The notes under the pieces: generated by a model
What the model was told of the DNA's origin: nothing
What the model saw: the letters and a program-made list of their open reading frames with translations, nothing else
Databases searched by the model: none
Program-made: the position numbers and the translations under genes
Assembly: GCA_016879935.1 (NCBI GenBank)
Contig: JAACJQ010000299.1
Span: forward strand, 1-35,948
Origin: Archangiaceae bacterium
GTDB lineage: Bacteria > Myxococcota > Myxococcia > Myxococcales > Myxococcaceae
DNA: 35,948 nt
Reading direction: 5' to 3'
Part shown: piece after piece, positions 16,754-25,531 of the stretch
How the letters are laid out: every line of letters begins with the position of its first letter
Numbering within the stretch: the first letter of the stretch is position 1

Positions 16754-17386
16754 GTGCCGAAAGCCACGTTCGCTTCCTCCTTGCGCACCGCCGAACGGGC
16801 GTTGGTGCGCGCCGACCCACGGTTCTCCTCCATCGTGAAGCGCGCAGGGCCGTGCACCCTCGAGCGCTCCGAGACGTTCGAGCCCTTCGAGGCCTTGTTG
16901 ACGTCGATCACCCACCAGCAACTGTCAGGCAAGGCGGCCGCGACGATTCTGGGGCGCGTCAAAGACAGGCTGAACGACGGCGACTTTCCGACGCCGAAGC
17001 AGGTGCTCTCGGTACGGGTGCCGACGCTGCGCAGCTGCGGGCTGTCACAGGCGAAGGCGCTGGCTGTGAAGGACCTCGCGGCGAAGACGCTGAATGGAAC
17101 GGTGCCGACGGCGCGCGAGCTGCACAGGCTCGAGAACGAAGTCATCATCGAGCGCATCACCGAGGTGAAGGGCATCGGGAAGTGGACGGTCGAGATGATG
17201 CTCATGTTCCGGCTGGGGCGGCTCGACGTGATGCCGGTCGACGACCTCGGCGTTCGTAAGGGCTACTCGGTGCTGACGAAGCAGGCGGGGCTCATCGCGC
17301 CGAAGGCGTTGCTGTTCGAGTCCGAGAAGTGGAAGCCGTACCGCTCGGTGGCGGCCTGGTACCTGTGGCGGGTGCTCGATGTCTGA
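16754..17386 (+). CDS. AlkA-type DNA-3-methyladenine glycosylase
   Basis: A 210-residue HhH-GPD base-excision repair enzyme that removes alkylated purines from DNA. The helix-hairpin-helix is EVKGIGKWTVE (residues 137-147), and the catalytic aspartate is the second Asp of MPVDDLG (Asp164). The ITHQQLSGKAA stretch (52-62) is the conserved second helix of this family. The start is taken as GTG 16754 because the residues before it in the open frame look non-coding and the family's N-terminal fold then fits. It lacks the N-terminal TBP-like domain of E. coli AlkA, so it is of the short type. It overlaps the permease gene by 8 bases, so the two are probably co-transcribed, an unusual pairing without an obvious functional link. 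Confidence 0.9.
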   Translation: MPKATFASSLRTAERALVRADPRFSSIVKRAGPCTLERSETFEPFEALLTSITHQQLSGKAAATILGRVKDRLNDGDFPTPKQVLSVRVPTLRSCGLSQAKALAVKDLAAKTLNGTVPTARELHRLENEVIIERITEVKGIGKWTVEMMLMFRLGRLDVMPVDDLGVRKGYSVLTKQAGLIAPKALLFESEKWKPYRSVAAWYLWRVLDV

Positions 17387-18812
17387 CGCGACCGAAGCGA
17401 ACGACCTCGCGTCACTCGGGTACAAGCAGGAGCTCAAACGAGACGTCAGCGCGTTTCAGAACTTCGCGCTCTCGTTCTCGGTCATCTCGGTGCTGACGGG
17501 AGCGGTGACGCTCTACGACCACGGCCTCACCTGGGGCGGGCCGTTCGCGATGACGGTGGGCTGGCCGCTGGTGGTGTTGGGAACGCTGTGCATCGCGACA
17601 TCGCTGGCAGAATTAGCATCGGCGTTTCCGACCGCCGGAGCGCTCTATCATTGGGCGTCGATTCTCGGAGGTACGGGCGCAGGCTGGGGCACTGCGTGGC
17701 TGAACACCCTGGGCCAGTTCGCGATCACTGCGGGCATCGACTACGGGCTCGCCGAGTTCCTCGCGCCGCTGCTGGGCATGGAGCCCGACCTCTCGCATGT
17801 CTTGCCGTTGTTCGTGTTGCTGCTGACGTCGCACGCGGTGCTGAACCACGTCGGCATCAAGGTGGTGGCGTTCTTCAACGTGGTCTCGGCCTGGTACCAC
17901 GTGGCGGGCGTGGTGGTGCTCGCCGGAGCGGTGTTGATTCTCGCCCCGAAGCAGCCGGTGTCGTTTCTCTTCGAGACGGTGACGCCGCCAACGGGCGCGT
18001 GGTTGCCGGGGTTCTTCGTGGCGCTCCTGCAGGCCGGGTGGACGTTCACTGGCTACGACGCATCGGCGCACGCGTCAGAGGAGACACACGATGCAGCCGT
18101 CAACGCGCCGAGAGGCATTCTCACGGCGGTCATCGCGAGCGCCATCGCAGGGTGGGTGCTCATCATCGGCGTGACGCTTGCGATTCCGTCGCTCCCGCAA
18201 GCGCTCGAGGCGCAGAACGCATTTCTGTTCGTGCTCGAACACAGTCTCGGCCGCTTCGGTACCGTGCTCGTCTGGGTCTGCGTCGGCGCGATGTGGTTCT
18301 GTGGGCTCGCGAGCGTCACCAGCAACTCGCGCATGCTGTGGGCCTTCGCACGTGACGGCGGGCTTCCCGGCTCCTCCCAGCTCTCGAAGGTCTCACCGAA
18401 GTGGCAGACGCCGCACGTGGCCATCTGGGTGTCGGTGGTGTGCGCGCTCGGTGTCGCGTTTCTCGCCGTCGGCCTCGGAACGTTCTTGAAGACGACGACC
18501 TCGTCTGCGCTCAGCACGGTCACTGCCGTGAGCACGGTCGCGCTGTATTCGAGTTATGGATTGCCGATTCTCATGGCGCTGCTCGCGCGCAAACGCGGCT
18601 GGCCGAGGAAGGGCCCGTGGACGCTCGGTCGTTACGGAGCGGCGCTGAACGTCGCGGCCATCGGGTGGATCGTCTTCATGTCGGTGCTGATGTCGCTGCC
18701 GCCGACGGGAGAAGTCGGCGTGACGATGGGAGCGATGGCAGTGGTGCTGGTGATCGCCTGGTTCGGTGGCGTGCGCCGGCACTTCAAGGGCCCCATCATT
18801 CCCACACACTGA
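17379..18812 (+). CDS. APC-superfamily amino acid/amine permease
   Basis: A 477-residue inner-membrane transporter with about twelve spans. The N-terminus has the family pattern LGYKQELKRDVSAFQNFALSF followed by SVLTGAVTLYDHGLTWGGP (span 1). The ELASAFPTAGALYHWA segment after span 2 is the conserved APC (GABA permease/UGA4-like) motif, and FTGYDASAHASEETHDA (about residues 225-240) is the span-6 substrate-binding region of the same group. The resemblance is to eukaryotic-like GABA/choline/polyamine permeases, so amino acids or amines are likely substrates. The exact one cannot be read. Its ATG lies inside the end of the glycosylase gene. A GC-rich inverted repeat follows the stop. Confidence 0.9.
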   Translation: MSDATEANDLASLGYKQELKRDVSAFQNFALSFSVISVLTGAVTLYDHGLTWGGPFAMTVGWPLVVLGTLCIATSLAELASAFPTAGALYHWASILGGTGAGWGTAWLNTLGQFAITAGIDYGLAEFLAPLLGMEPDLSHVLPLFVLLLTSHAVLNHVGIKVVAFFNVVSAWYHVAGVVVLAGAVLILAPKQPVSFLFETVTPPTGAWLPGFFVALLQAGWTFTGYDASAHASEETHDAAVNAPRGILTAVIASAIAGWVLIIGVTLAIPSLPQALEAQNAFLFVLEHSLGRFGTVLVWVCVGAMWFCGLASVTSNSRMLWAFARDGGLPGSSQLSKVSPKWQTPHVAIWVSVVCALGVAFLAVGLGTFLKTTTSSALSTVTAVSTVALYSSYGLPILMALLARKRGWPRKGPWTLGRYGAALNVAAIGWIVFMSVLMSLPPTGEVGVTMGAMAVVLVIAWFGGVRRHFKGPIIPTH

Positions 18813-18820
18813 GGTGTGCG

Positions 18821-18853
18821 CCCGGGTCGCACCCTGTCGAACGCGAGCCCGGG
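18821..18853 (+). terminator. GC-rich hairpin after permease gene
   Basis: CCCGGGTCG (18821-18829) pairs with CGA-G-CCCGGG (18844-18853) with one bulged G. A smaller CACAC/GTGTG stem lies over the stop codon just before. No T-run follows, so intrinsic termination is uncertain, as is common in high-GC genomes. Confidence 0.4.
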
Positions 18854-18861
18854 AAAGACGT

Positions 18862-18877
18862 GTGACACACTCGTCAC
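18862..18877 (+). promoter_or_regulatory. 16-bp palindrome GTGAC-N6-GTCAC
   Basis: GTGAC (18862-18866) and GTCAC (18873-18877) form a perfect inverted repeat with a 6-base centre, 22 bases before the ATG of the giant lipoprotein gene. Size and spacing fit a dimeric regulator site. It resembles but does not match the CRP consensus TGTGA-N6-TCACA. Confidence 0.3.
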
Positions 18878-18899
18878 GTTCGATCTCTGGAGTCGCCCC

Positions 18900-21800
18900 A
18901 TGAACCGCCTGCTTCTTTCTGTCACGCTGATGGCCGTGTCTGGCTGCGTGTGCGTCGACCCTTCGAAGGTGAGCACGTTCAAGTGTGGCGACGGCGACGC
19001 GTGCGGCGAAGGTCTGCAGTGCTGTGACGGCGTCTGTCGAACCAGCTGTACCGCGAGTGGAGGCGGCGGCAGTGCGACAGGAGGAGGCTCGGCCTCGGCC
19101 GGGGGCGCGACGATGGGCGGTGGCGCGGCGACCGGCGGCGGAAACGTCGCGGGAGGGCGCGCGGGTGGCTCGGCGGGCTGTCAAGACAACCAACCTTGTA
19201 CAGGAAATACCGGAGCCCCCTGCCGCACTGGCGTGACGTATTGCCAGAACGGCATGGCGTCGTGCATCGATGGGCCCGCCTCCGCAGCAGGCGTGAGCTG
19301 CGGAAACAACCTCGTCTGTCGTGGCGGGCTCTGCGTGACGTGCACGCCGGGAACGCCCTGCTCCACCAACAGCGATCAATGCGTCGAGGGTGAAACGGTG
19401 TGCGGCGCGGCCTCGTCGTGCGCCAACTCGACACGGCAGCGCCCTGCTGGCTCGTCGTGCGGAACCGGGCAGGTCTGCACGAGCACGGGTACCTGCATCA
19501 CGTGTGACGAAGGCGCGACGTGTTCTGGCAATCCCAGCTCGCCCTGCGTGCAGGGCGTCGTGCGCTGTAGCTCGGGTGCGGCGAGCTGCGTCGATGGACC
19601 GGCAGCACCGACGGGCATCGCCTGCGGCGTCGACCGGGTCTGCGTCGGCGGAAACTGTCTGCAGTGCCAGGCGAACGCGGCGTGCACGTCGAACCCGGGA
19701 GCGCCGTGCCGCCGCGGCCTCACCACCTGTGGCGCGACGCCCGGGTGCATCGATGGAACGAACGCTCCGGCGGGCAGCTCGTGCGGAAGCAATCAGGTCT
19801 GCAGCACGACCGGCACCTGCGTCGCGTGCACCGCGGGAGCGTCGTGCACCGCGAACCCCGGCTCGGCGTGCCGACGCGGCGTCGTCGACTGCTCGAGCGG
19901 CGCTCCAGTGTGTGTCGACGACGTCCTGAAGCCGGCGGGCACGGCGTGCGGTACCAATCAGGTCTGCACCGCCACCGGAATGTGCGTGGCGTGTACGGCG
20001 GGTGGGGCGTGCACCACCAACCCGGGCTCGGCGTGCCGACAGGGCGTCTTCTCGTGCGCGACGGGAGCGCAGGCGTGCGTCGATGGCGCTCCGAAGGCTG
20101 CGGGCACCAACTGCGGCGCGGGGCAGGTCTGCGACGCGAACGGCTTCTGCGGCATGTGCACTGCCGGCAATGCCTGTACATCGAACCCCGGCGCGCCCTG
20201 CAAGAGTGGCGTCATCGATTGCAGCACTGGCGCGACCCGATGTGTCGACTCCACGAACGTCACGCCTGGAACCTCGTGCGGCCCCGACCAGGTCTGCAAC
20301 GCGAGCGGCAGCTGCGTCGCGTGTGTGGCATCAACCGCGTGCACGACCAACCCGAACCCCGGCTGCAAGACGGGCCTCACGTCGTGTACGACCGGCGCAC
20401 AGACCTGTGTCGACTCGGGCAACCGGGCGGCGGGCACCTCGTGCGGAACGAACCAGGTCTGCAACGCCACCGGCGCGTGTGTGAGCTGTTCGGCCAACGT
20501 CGCCTGCACGATGAACCCCAACCCAGGCTGCCGCAACGGCATCACCGAGTGCAGCACCGGCGCACAACGGTGCGTCGATGGCAGCAACAAGGCCCCGGGA
20601 ACGAACTGTGGCTCTGGCCAGGTGTGTGACTCGAACGGCAACTGCGGGGCGTGCGTGGCGAACCAGCCGTGCTCGTCGAACCCCAGCGCGCCGTGCAAGA
20701 CGGGCCGAACCGATTGCTCGACGGGCAGCACGGTCTGCATGGACTCGACGAACGCGGCTGCAGGGCTTTCGTGCGGCGCCGGTCAGGTCTGCAACGGAAC
20801 AGGTGCCTGCATTGCGTGCAGTGCTGGCAACAGCTGCGGCACCAATACTGGCGTGTGCAAGAATGGAGTCACGGACTGTTCGACGGGGGCGCTGCGGTGC
20901 ATCGATGGTGGAAACAAGACGCCGGGAACGAGCTGTGGTTCTGGGCAGGTCTGCGACCCGACCGGAGCGTGTACCAACTGTGCCGCCGGCAGTTCGTGCA
21001 CACCGCCCAACCCGTGCCTCAACGGATCCATCGCATGTACGACCGGTCTGCCGGTGTGCACCAATGGTGCGCGCAAGGGCAACGGCGCGACGTGTGGCGT
21101 GAATCAGGTCTGCAACTCCCTGGACCAGTGCGTGGCCTGCACGCAGGGCGCCTCGTGCACGACGAACCCCGGTTCTGCCTGCAGGAATGGAACGGTCGAG
21201 TGCAGCAGCGGTACGCCCACCTGCGTCGATGGCACCAGCAAGGCCAACGGCACGGTCTGCGCGGGCGGCGTGTGCAACGCGGGCTCATGCAACGCGTGCA
21301 GCGACGGCGCGGCGTGTACGACCAACCCGAACAGCGCCTGCCGCAACGGCACCATCAGCTGCGCGTCTGGCAGCGCGGTGTGTGTCGATGGCAGTAACAA
21401 AGCGAACGGAACGACGTGCCCGACGGGCGTCTGCAACGCAGGCACGTGCGCCGCCTGCAGCGCAGGAGGGTCGTGCACGACGAACCCGAACTCGGCCTGC
21501 CGCAACGGAACGATCAACTGCGCGACTGGCAGTCCGGTGTGCGTCGATGGCAGCAACAAGGGCAACGGCACGGCGTGCCCGGGTGGCGTGTGTAGCGGTG
21601 GGTTCTGCAGCGCGTGCTCAGCCGGAAGCGGGTGCACCTCGAACCCGAGTGCCGCGTGCAAGAACGGCGTCATCGACTGCAGCACCGGCAGTGCGGTCTG
21701 CGTCGACGGCAGCAACAAGGGAAACGGCACCGCGTGCCTCGGCGGCGTGTGCAACGCGGGCGCCTGTAATCCCTGCAATGCCGGAGCCGGGTGCACGACC

Positions 21801-22385
21801 AACTCGAACCAGGCCTGTCAGAATGGCAGCATTGATTGCAGCTCGGGAAGTGCAGTCTGCGCGAATGGCGCGAACAAGATGAACGGCACGGCGTGTCCCG
21901 GCGGTGTGTGCAACGCAGGGTCGTGCAACCCCTGCAGCGCGGGAGCGAGTTGCAGCCCGGCGAACCCGTGCAAGACGGGGAGTATTGACTGCAACTCCGG
22001 CGCTGGCGTGTGCAACGAATCAGGCAACGTCGGCGATGGAACCTCGTGTCCTGGTGGTTCGTGTATTGGCGGCTCGTGTGTCGCCTGCAGTCCCGGTGGC
22101 ACCTGCGTAGGCAATGCAAACCCCTGCAAGGCCGGCGCCATTTCATGCGCGACAGGGAGCCCTGTTTGCGTAGATGGGGCCAATGTCGCCGACCTCTCCG
22201 CCTGCCCTGGCGGACGCTGTACGTCGGGAGCGTGTTGCACTGGCTGCATCAGAACCGGGGTGTGCTATTCTGGCTCAGCGCTGACAACATGTGGCACCGA
22301 TGGAAATAATTGCGTCAGATGCCCATTCGGATTTGACTGCAACTTTGGAGTCTGCGAGCAGGTTTGCAACCCAATCTGCAACTGA
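18900..22385 (+). CDS. Giant lipoprotein of 19 eight-cysteine repeats
   Basis: A 1161-residue lipoprotein. ATG 18900 is chosen because GGAG (18889-18892) lies 7 bases upstream and the product begins with a signal peptide ending in the lipobox VSGC (Cys16). A Cys-rich head (CGDGDACGEGLQCCDGVC) and a Gly/Ser/Ala linker (about residues 52-93) follow. Residues 94-1114 are 19 tandem repeats of about 54 residues. Most have eight cysteines in the order C-x5-C-x7-C-x6-C-x6-C-x11-C, then x5-C-x5-C in repeats 1-12 or x4-C-x4-C in repeats 13-19. A non-repeat Cys tail ends in CNPICN. The even cysteine count suggests disulfide-stapled modules forming a long fibre on the cell surface. I do not recognise a named family. 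Candidate roles are adhesion, matrix or predation. Its last about 140 bases are lower in GC than the repeats. Confidence 0.9.
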   Translation: MNRLLLSVTLMAVSGCVCVDPSKVSTFKCGDGDACGEGLQCCDGVCRTSCTASGGGGSATGGGSASAGGATMGGGAATGGGNVAGGRAGGSAGCQDNQPCTGNTGAPCRTGVTYCQNGMASCIDGPASAAGVSCGNNLVCRGGLCVTCTPGTPCSTNSDQCVEGETVCGAASSCANSTRQRPAGSSCGTGQVCTSTGTCITCDEGATCSGNPSSPCVQGVVRCSSGAASCVDGPAAPTGIACGVDRVCVGGNCLQCQANAACTSNPGAPCRRGLTTCGATPGCIDGTNAPAGSSCGSNQVCSTTGTCVACTAGASCTANPGSACRRGVVDCSSGAPVCVDDVLKPAGTACGTNQVCTATGMCVACTAGGACTTNPGSACRQGVFSCATGAQACVDGAPKAAGTNCGAGQVCDANGFCGMCTAGNACTSNPGAPCKSGVIDCSTGATRCVDSTNVTPGTSCGPDQVCNASGSCVACVASTACTTNPNPGCKTGLTSCTTGAQTCVDSGNRAAGTSCGTNQVCNATGACVSCSANVACTMNPNPGCRNGITECSTGAQRCVDGSNKAPGTNCGSGQVCDSNGNCGACVANQPCSSNPSAPCKTGRTDCSTGSTVCMDSTNAAAGLSCGAGQVCNGTGACIACSAGNSCGTNTGVCKNGVTDCSTGALRCIDGGNKTPGTSCGSGQVCDPTGACTNCAAGSSCTPPNPCLNGSIACTTGLPVCTNGARKGNGATCGVNQVCNSLDQCVACTQGASCTTNPGSACRNGTVECSSGTPTCVDGTSKANGTVCAGGVCNAGSCNACSDGAACTTNPNSACRNGTISCASGSAVCVDGSNKANGTTCPTGVCNAGTCAACSAGGSCTTNPNSACRNGTINCATGSPVCVDGSNKGNGTACPGGVCSGGFCSACSAGSGCTSNPSAACKNGVIDCSTGSAVCVDGSNKGNGTACLGGVCNAGACNPCNAGAGCTTNSNQACQNGSIDCSSGSAVCANGANKMNGTACPGGVCNAGSCNPCSAGASCSPANPCKTGSIDCNSGAGVCNESGNVGDGTSCPGGSCIGGSCVACSPGGTCVGNANPCKAGAISCATGSPVCVDGANVADLSACPGGRCTSGACCTGCIRTGVCYSGSALTTCGTDGNNCVRCPFGFDCNFGVCEQVCNPICN
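19179..22241 (+). repeat. 19 tandem coding repeats of about 161 bp
   Basis: Each unit starts at the first Cys of the pattern C-x5-C-x7-C and runs to two residues after the eighth Cys. Units 13-17 are the most alike (for example CRNGT, VDGSNK and GVCNAG recur), suggesting recent amplification at the 3' side. Units 2, 4, 11, 12, 18 and 19 carry small length changes in the second or third spacing. Confidence 0.9.
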
Positions 22386-22412
22386 ATTCGCTTCAGAAAC
22401 AATGGGGCATAG

Positions 22413-24077
22413 ATGCGCAAGACCCTGCCGACCATCGTCGTCCTCTGGCTTTCGTCCTGCACGGTCCCCATCGGCGATCGATGTGGCGACGCCCTTCCTC
22501 CTTGCCCCTCCGGCACAAGCTGCGAAGCGGGACTCTGTAGGCCCACAACCAACGCCGCCGGCGGTTCAGCGACTGGCGGCACAGATGCTGGTGGCGGCAC
22601 AGATGCTGGTGGCGTGGCAGGCCCGCACGATGCCGGGCTCGATGCGGGACTCAGTGTCGTGGATGCCGGCTCGAATGACGGGGGGGTGTTCGAAGGAGAC
22701 GCGGGAGCCGGTGACGGAGGCAACCAACGAGATGCTGGCCGGGTCTTGGTGGTGATCGACCAAGATCTTTATGCCCAACTCGATGCAGGAATCGATGCAT
22801 ACGCTCGACCTGGAGCATTGGTGAGCGCCCTGTTCTGGCAGTCTGATGGTGGGCTGCTGCGTCTGTCTTTGGTCAGTGATGGTGGAGGTGAATTCGTTCT
22901 TCAGAACGCCCCTGCTGGGCGTTGGATGGTTCAGTCGATTCGACAGAGCACGTCAGCTGTCTTGGTCGATACAGCTGACGACAACATTGACATCTCATAT
23001 GTCACATACTCCGGTCGTCCCGGCCCATTGATTCCCTCGAACACTCTCCTCAATCTGCAACTCGCGGTGCGGCCATGGGTGTCTACCGACCTCGTCGAAG
23101 TCAGTTCGGCCAGCGCCGGATGCCTCCTGTCTGCGGCCCCGATTACCAACGACGGAATCAGTCTTCTGTCTACGGCGGTTGCGCCTTATGGAGTCAGGGG
23201 GCAGGCCTTTTCAGCTGCAGACGAAGTTCGGATTTCCCAGTTGAGAAGCGTTGAACTCGACTCTGGCGTGATTGCCTATGTGGTCGCCTCGACCGCGACA
23301 GTCAATGGTATCTCGGGTCTTAGAACGCCAATCGCTGCGTCACTGATTGAGCCCACGAACACTGCTCACGCAAGTCTGAGACTGGACGGTGGCGCAATCA
23401 GCGCAATGCTGGGCCAATCTCCGACTGGATGCAGTTTTGAAGTCTATGAGAGCTTTCCCGCACACGTTGTCATCAATGAATCAACGCGCTTCCTTTCCGA
23501 CCTTCCCGCGATGGTCTGGTCATTGGATGTGGACTTCAGAACGACTGAAGAAGGCCAATTCAGAGCGAGGTCCTTCTGCTATCGATCTGAGCCGAGGCAG
23601 GTCCCTTCGGCCGACGGAGGCGTCGAGCGGGGCGCCACCGGAAGCGCCCTCATCGTCGGTCTGACCACGCTGGTCGAGGCAACGGACAAAGTCTCGAGCG
23701 ACGGTGGCCTGGTGGGTCCCGTTCCCAAACTCGGTGCCGTTTCAAACATCCTCATCGACGGGCAGCGGTCGACGCGCATCACATCCACCAGCCCAACCGT
23801 CTCCTGGTCGGCACCAACAAGTGGAACTCCGAGTGTCAGCGGTCTCGCCGTCGTAGAACTCGTTCGATCTGGGTCCTCGTTCCGGAAGGTGACGGTTGCG
23901 ACACTCTTCACCGACCAAAGCCAACTCAGAATCCCATCCGGCCTGCTGTTTGCGGGGCGTCCCTACATCGTCTCTGTCTTTGCGACGCAGTCGACCATCA
24001 GCGGAGGACGAGTCCTCGACGCACGCCTGCCCCTCCAGCGGTCTTCAGTCGACTCATCACCGTTCTGGGTGGAATAG
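22413..24077 (+). CDS. Linker-type lipoprotein, unknown
   Basis: A 554-residue predicted lipoprotein. The signal peptide ends in the lipobox LSSC (Cys16), followed by a short Cys head (CGDALPPCPSGTSCEAGLC) and an Asp/Gly/Ala-rich linker with GTDAGG and DAG repeats (about residues 47-108). The rest is beta-rich and has few cysteines. One part reads like a carboxypeptidase-regulatory/Ig-like strand set (FVLQNAPAGRWMVQSI), and a late section (STSPTVSWSAPTSGTPSVSGLAVVELV) resembles one Fn3-like unit. No enzyme motif is seen. The gene is 27 bases after the giant lipoprotein and on the same strand, so co-expression is likely. Its DNA is clearly lower in GC than its neighbours. No strong ribosome site precedes the ATG. 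Confidence 0.8.
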   Translation: MRKTLPTIVVLWLSSCTVPIGDRCGDALPPCPSGTSCEAGLCRPTTNAAGGSATGGTDAGGGTDAGGVAGPHDAGLDAGLSVVDAGSNDGGVFEGDAGAGDGGNQRDAGRVLVVIDQDLYAQLDAGIDAYARPGALVSALFWQSDGGLLRLSLVSDGGGEFVLQNAPAGRWMVQSIRQSTSAVLVDTADDNIDISYVTYSGRPGPLIPSNTLLNLQLAVRPWVSTDLVEVSSASAGCLLSAAPITNDGISLLSTAVAPYGVRGQAFSAADEVRISQLRSVELDSGVIAYVVASTATVNGISGLRTPIAASLIEPTNTAHASLRLDGGAISAMLGQSPTGCSFEVYESFPAHVVINESTRFLSDLPAMVWSLDVDFRTTEEGQFRARSFCYRSEPRQVPSADGGVERGATGSALIVGLTTLVEATDKVSSDGGLVGPVPKLGAVSNILIDGQRSTRITSTSPTVSWSAPTSGTPSVSGLAVVELVRSGSSFRKVTVATLFTDQSQLRIPSGLLFAGRPYIVSVFATQSTISGGRVLDARLPLQRSSVDSSPFWVE

Positions 24078-24100
24078 ACGCTCTGCTCACTCCTCCCAGC

Positions 24101-25363
24101 TCAGTCGGCCGACGGAATCTCGTCACCGACGGCGATCGAATCAGGCAACCGCCTCGGCTCACGGCCCGCGGCCAGCTCGAGCTGATGGAGCAGCTTCGGT
24201 GCGATCGCCTTGTGCTCCTCACGCAGCTTCTTCGCCCGGCTCGCAAAGCCCTGCTTCAGCGAGCGCAAGGTGAGCGACGCCGACGTCACTCCCGCCGCTT
24301 CGAGCACCAGCGCCGACATCGCATCAGGGTTCGGCTCGTACAGGCCCAGACGCTCGCGCTCGAGGACCTGCAGGTAGGGCGGCTCCGTACCGGGAATCAC
24401 CCGATGCACCAGCAGCGGCCCGCAGCGCATCTCGAGCATCTCCTGCAACGTCGAGTGCGCGATGCTGCCCATCACCGGTACATCGGTCAGCGCGTACAGT
24501 CTTGCCAACAACGGGTGCGGAATGAACCCGAGCACGAAGAAGCCCGGCTTGCCGCCGTGCAACGTCAGCAACTCCGTCTCGAACTGCGCGTCCCGCCCCG
24601 CGAGCACCACCATCGAGAACTTCGTGCCCAGGTCGGGGTGGTGAATCAGCCGATCGATGACTGGCCGACACCCCGACGCGAAGCCTGACCCGCCGAAGAA
24701 CGTCACCACCGGCTTCGACGCATCGAGGCGCAGCAGGTCGGGAATCGCCTCGGCGAGCTCACGTCGCCACTGGTCCTTGTGTGCTGCCGTGCGCGTCTCG
24801 ACCCCGAGCTCGTCGAACGCCTCGCTCACCAGCGTGCCGATGCGAAACACCTCGTTCGGCTCGGCCTTCGCGCTCACCACCTCGAAGGTGTCAGGCCCAT
24901 TCACCAGGGTCGCGTCGGCACGGAAGGCGCGAATCGACGGAAAGAAGGTGGGCGTCGGAGGCCCGTAGTCGGGAATCACGTTGATGATGCGCGTCTTGCT
25001 CTTGAGCAACCACCGCGCGAGCTGGAAGCACGCCGTCAACTGCACGTGCGTCGACACCACGATGTCGGGCTTCTGGGCTTTGAGGAGCGCGAACAGCTCC
25101 ATCATCAGGCGCGGGTTCAGCACCGTCGCGAACCACGCCGACAGCGAGAAGTTCGTCAGCCAGAACACGAGGCCCTGCAGCTTCCACTGCACGCAGAAGC
25201 GGTAGAACGTGTCGAAGCCGTTCGCCGCCGTCCACGCGATGGGCACGATGCGCTGCTGCTGGGGATCTTGCCGGGTGACGCTGCGCACGAGGGCGTCGCG
25301 AACCGTGTTGTGCCCGCCACCCGCGTGGACGGAGGCGAAGACCACTCGCAGCGGACCAGACAT
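24101..25363 (-). CDS. MGDG-synthase-like glycosyltransferase (GT28)
   Basis: A 420-residue glycosyltransferase of the MGDG_synth/GT28 group (plant MGD1, bacterial UgtP type), which transfers sugars to diacylglycerol or similar lipids at the membrane face. The N-terminal acceptor motif is AGGGH (residues 14-18). PDIVVSTHVQLTACFQ (99-114) is the conserved strand before the second half. The donor-binding half shows TFFGGSGFASG (221-231) and HSTLQEML plus IPGTEPPY (323-330), corresponding to the family's E-ablxG and PGQE region, with Thr for Gln. Convergent with the lipoprotein gene. It follows GtrA and the PAP2_C protein on the same strand after a 168-bp gap, so it may have its own promoter. 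Acceptor and sugar cannot be read from sequence. Confidence 0.88.
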   Translation of the reverse strand: MSGPLRVVFASVHAGGGHNTVRDALVRSVTRQDPQQQRIVPIAWTAANGFDTFYRFCVQWKLQGLVFWLTNFSLSAWFATVLNPRLMMELFALLKAQKPDIVVSTHVQLTACFQLARWLLKSKTRIINVIPDYGPPTPTFFPSIRAFRADATLVNGPDTFEVVSAKAEPNEVFRIGTLVSEAFDELGVETRTAAHKDQWRRELAEAIPDLLRLDASKPVVTFFGGSGFASGCRPVIDRLIHHPDLGTKFSMVVLAGRDAQFETELLTLHGGKPGFFVLGFIPHPLLARLYALTDVPVMGSIAHSTLQEMLEMRCGPLLVHRVIPGTEPPYLQVLERERLGLYEPNPDAMSALVLEAAGVTSASLTLRSLKQGFASRAKKLREEHKAIAPKLLHQLELAAGREPRRLPDSIAVGDEIPSAD

Positions 25364-25531
25364 CAGTGGACTCCCCTCCGGGTGCGGTGAGCCATGGGAA
25401 CCTCTACGACCGTCAGCCGTGTAGCGTCACAACCGCCACTTGGCCAACCTTTGCAGCGGGAAACAGACCCGGTCCGGCCTCGAAACGGAAAAACTGCTGG
25501 TTGCCGCGACGCTCAGAACCGATCGACCGAC
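25364..25531. other. Intergenic region upstream of glycosyltransferase gene
   Basis: 168 bases without a credible gene; the small open frames here lack ribosome sites and codon bias. GC is lower than in flanking genes, as expected for a promoter region of the minus-strand glycosyltransferase, but I see no -35/-10 pair I would defend and no hairpin. Confidence 0.5.

Noticed and set aside
18861-18878. A CRP site
   Set aside because: TGTGA and TCACG are 8 bases apart, and the real symmetry is GTGAC-N6-GTCAC, which does not match the consensus; kept only as a weak palindrome.
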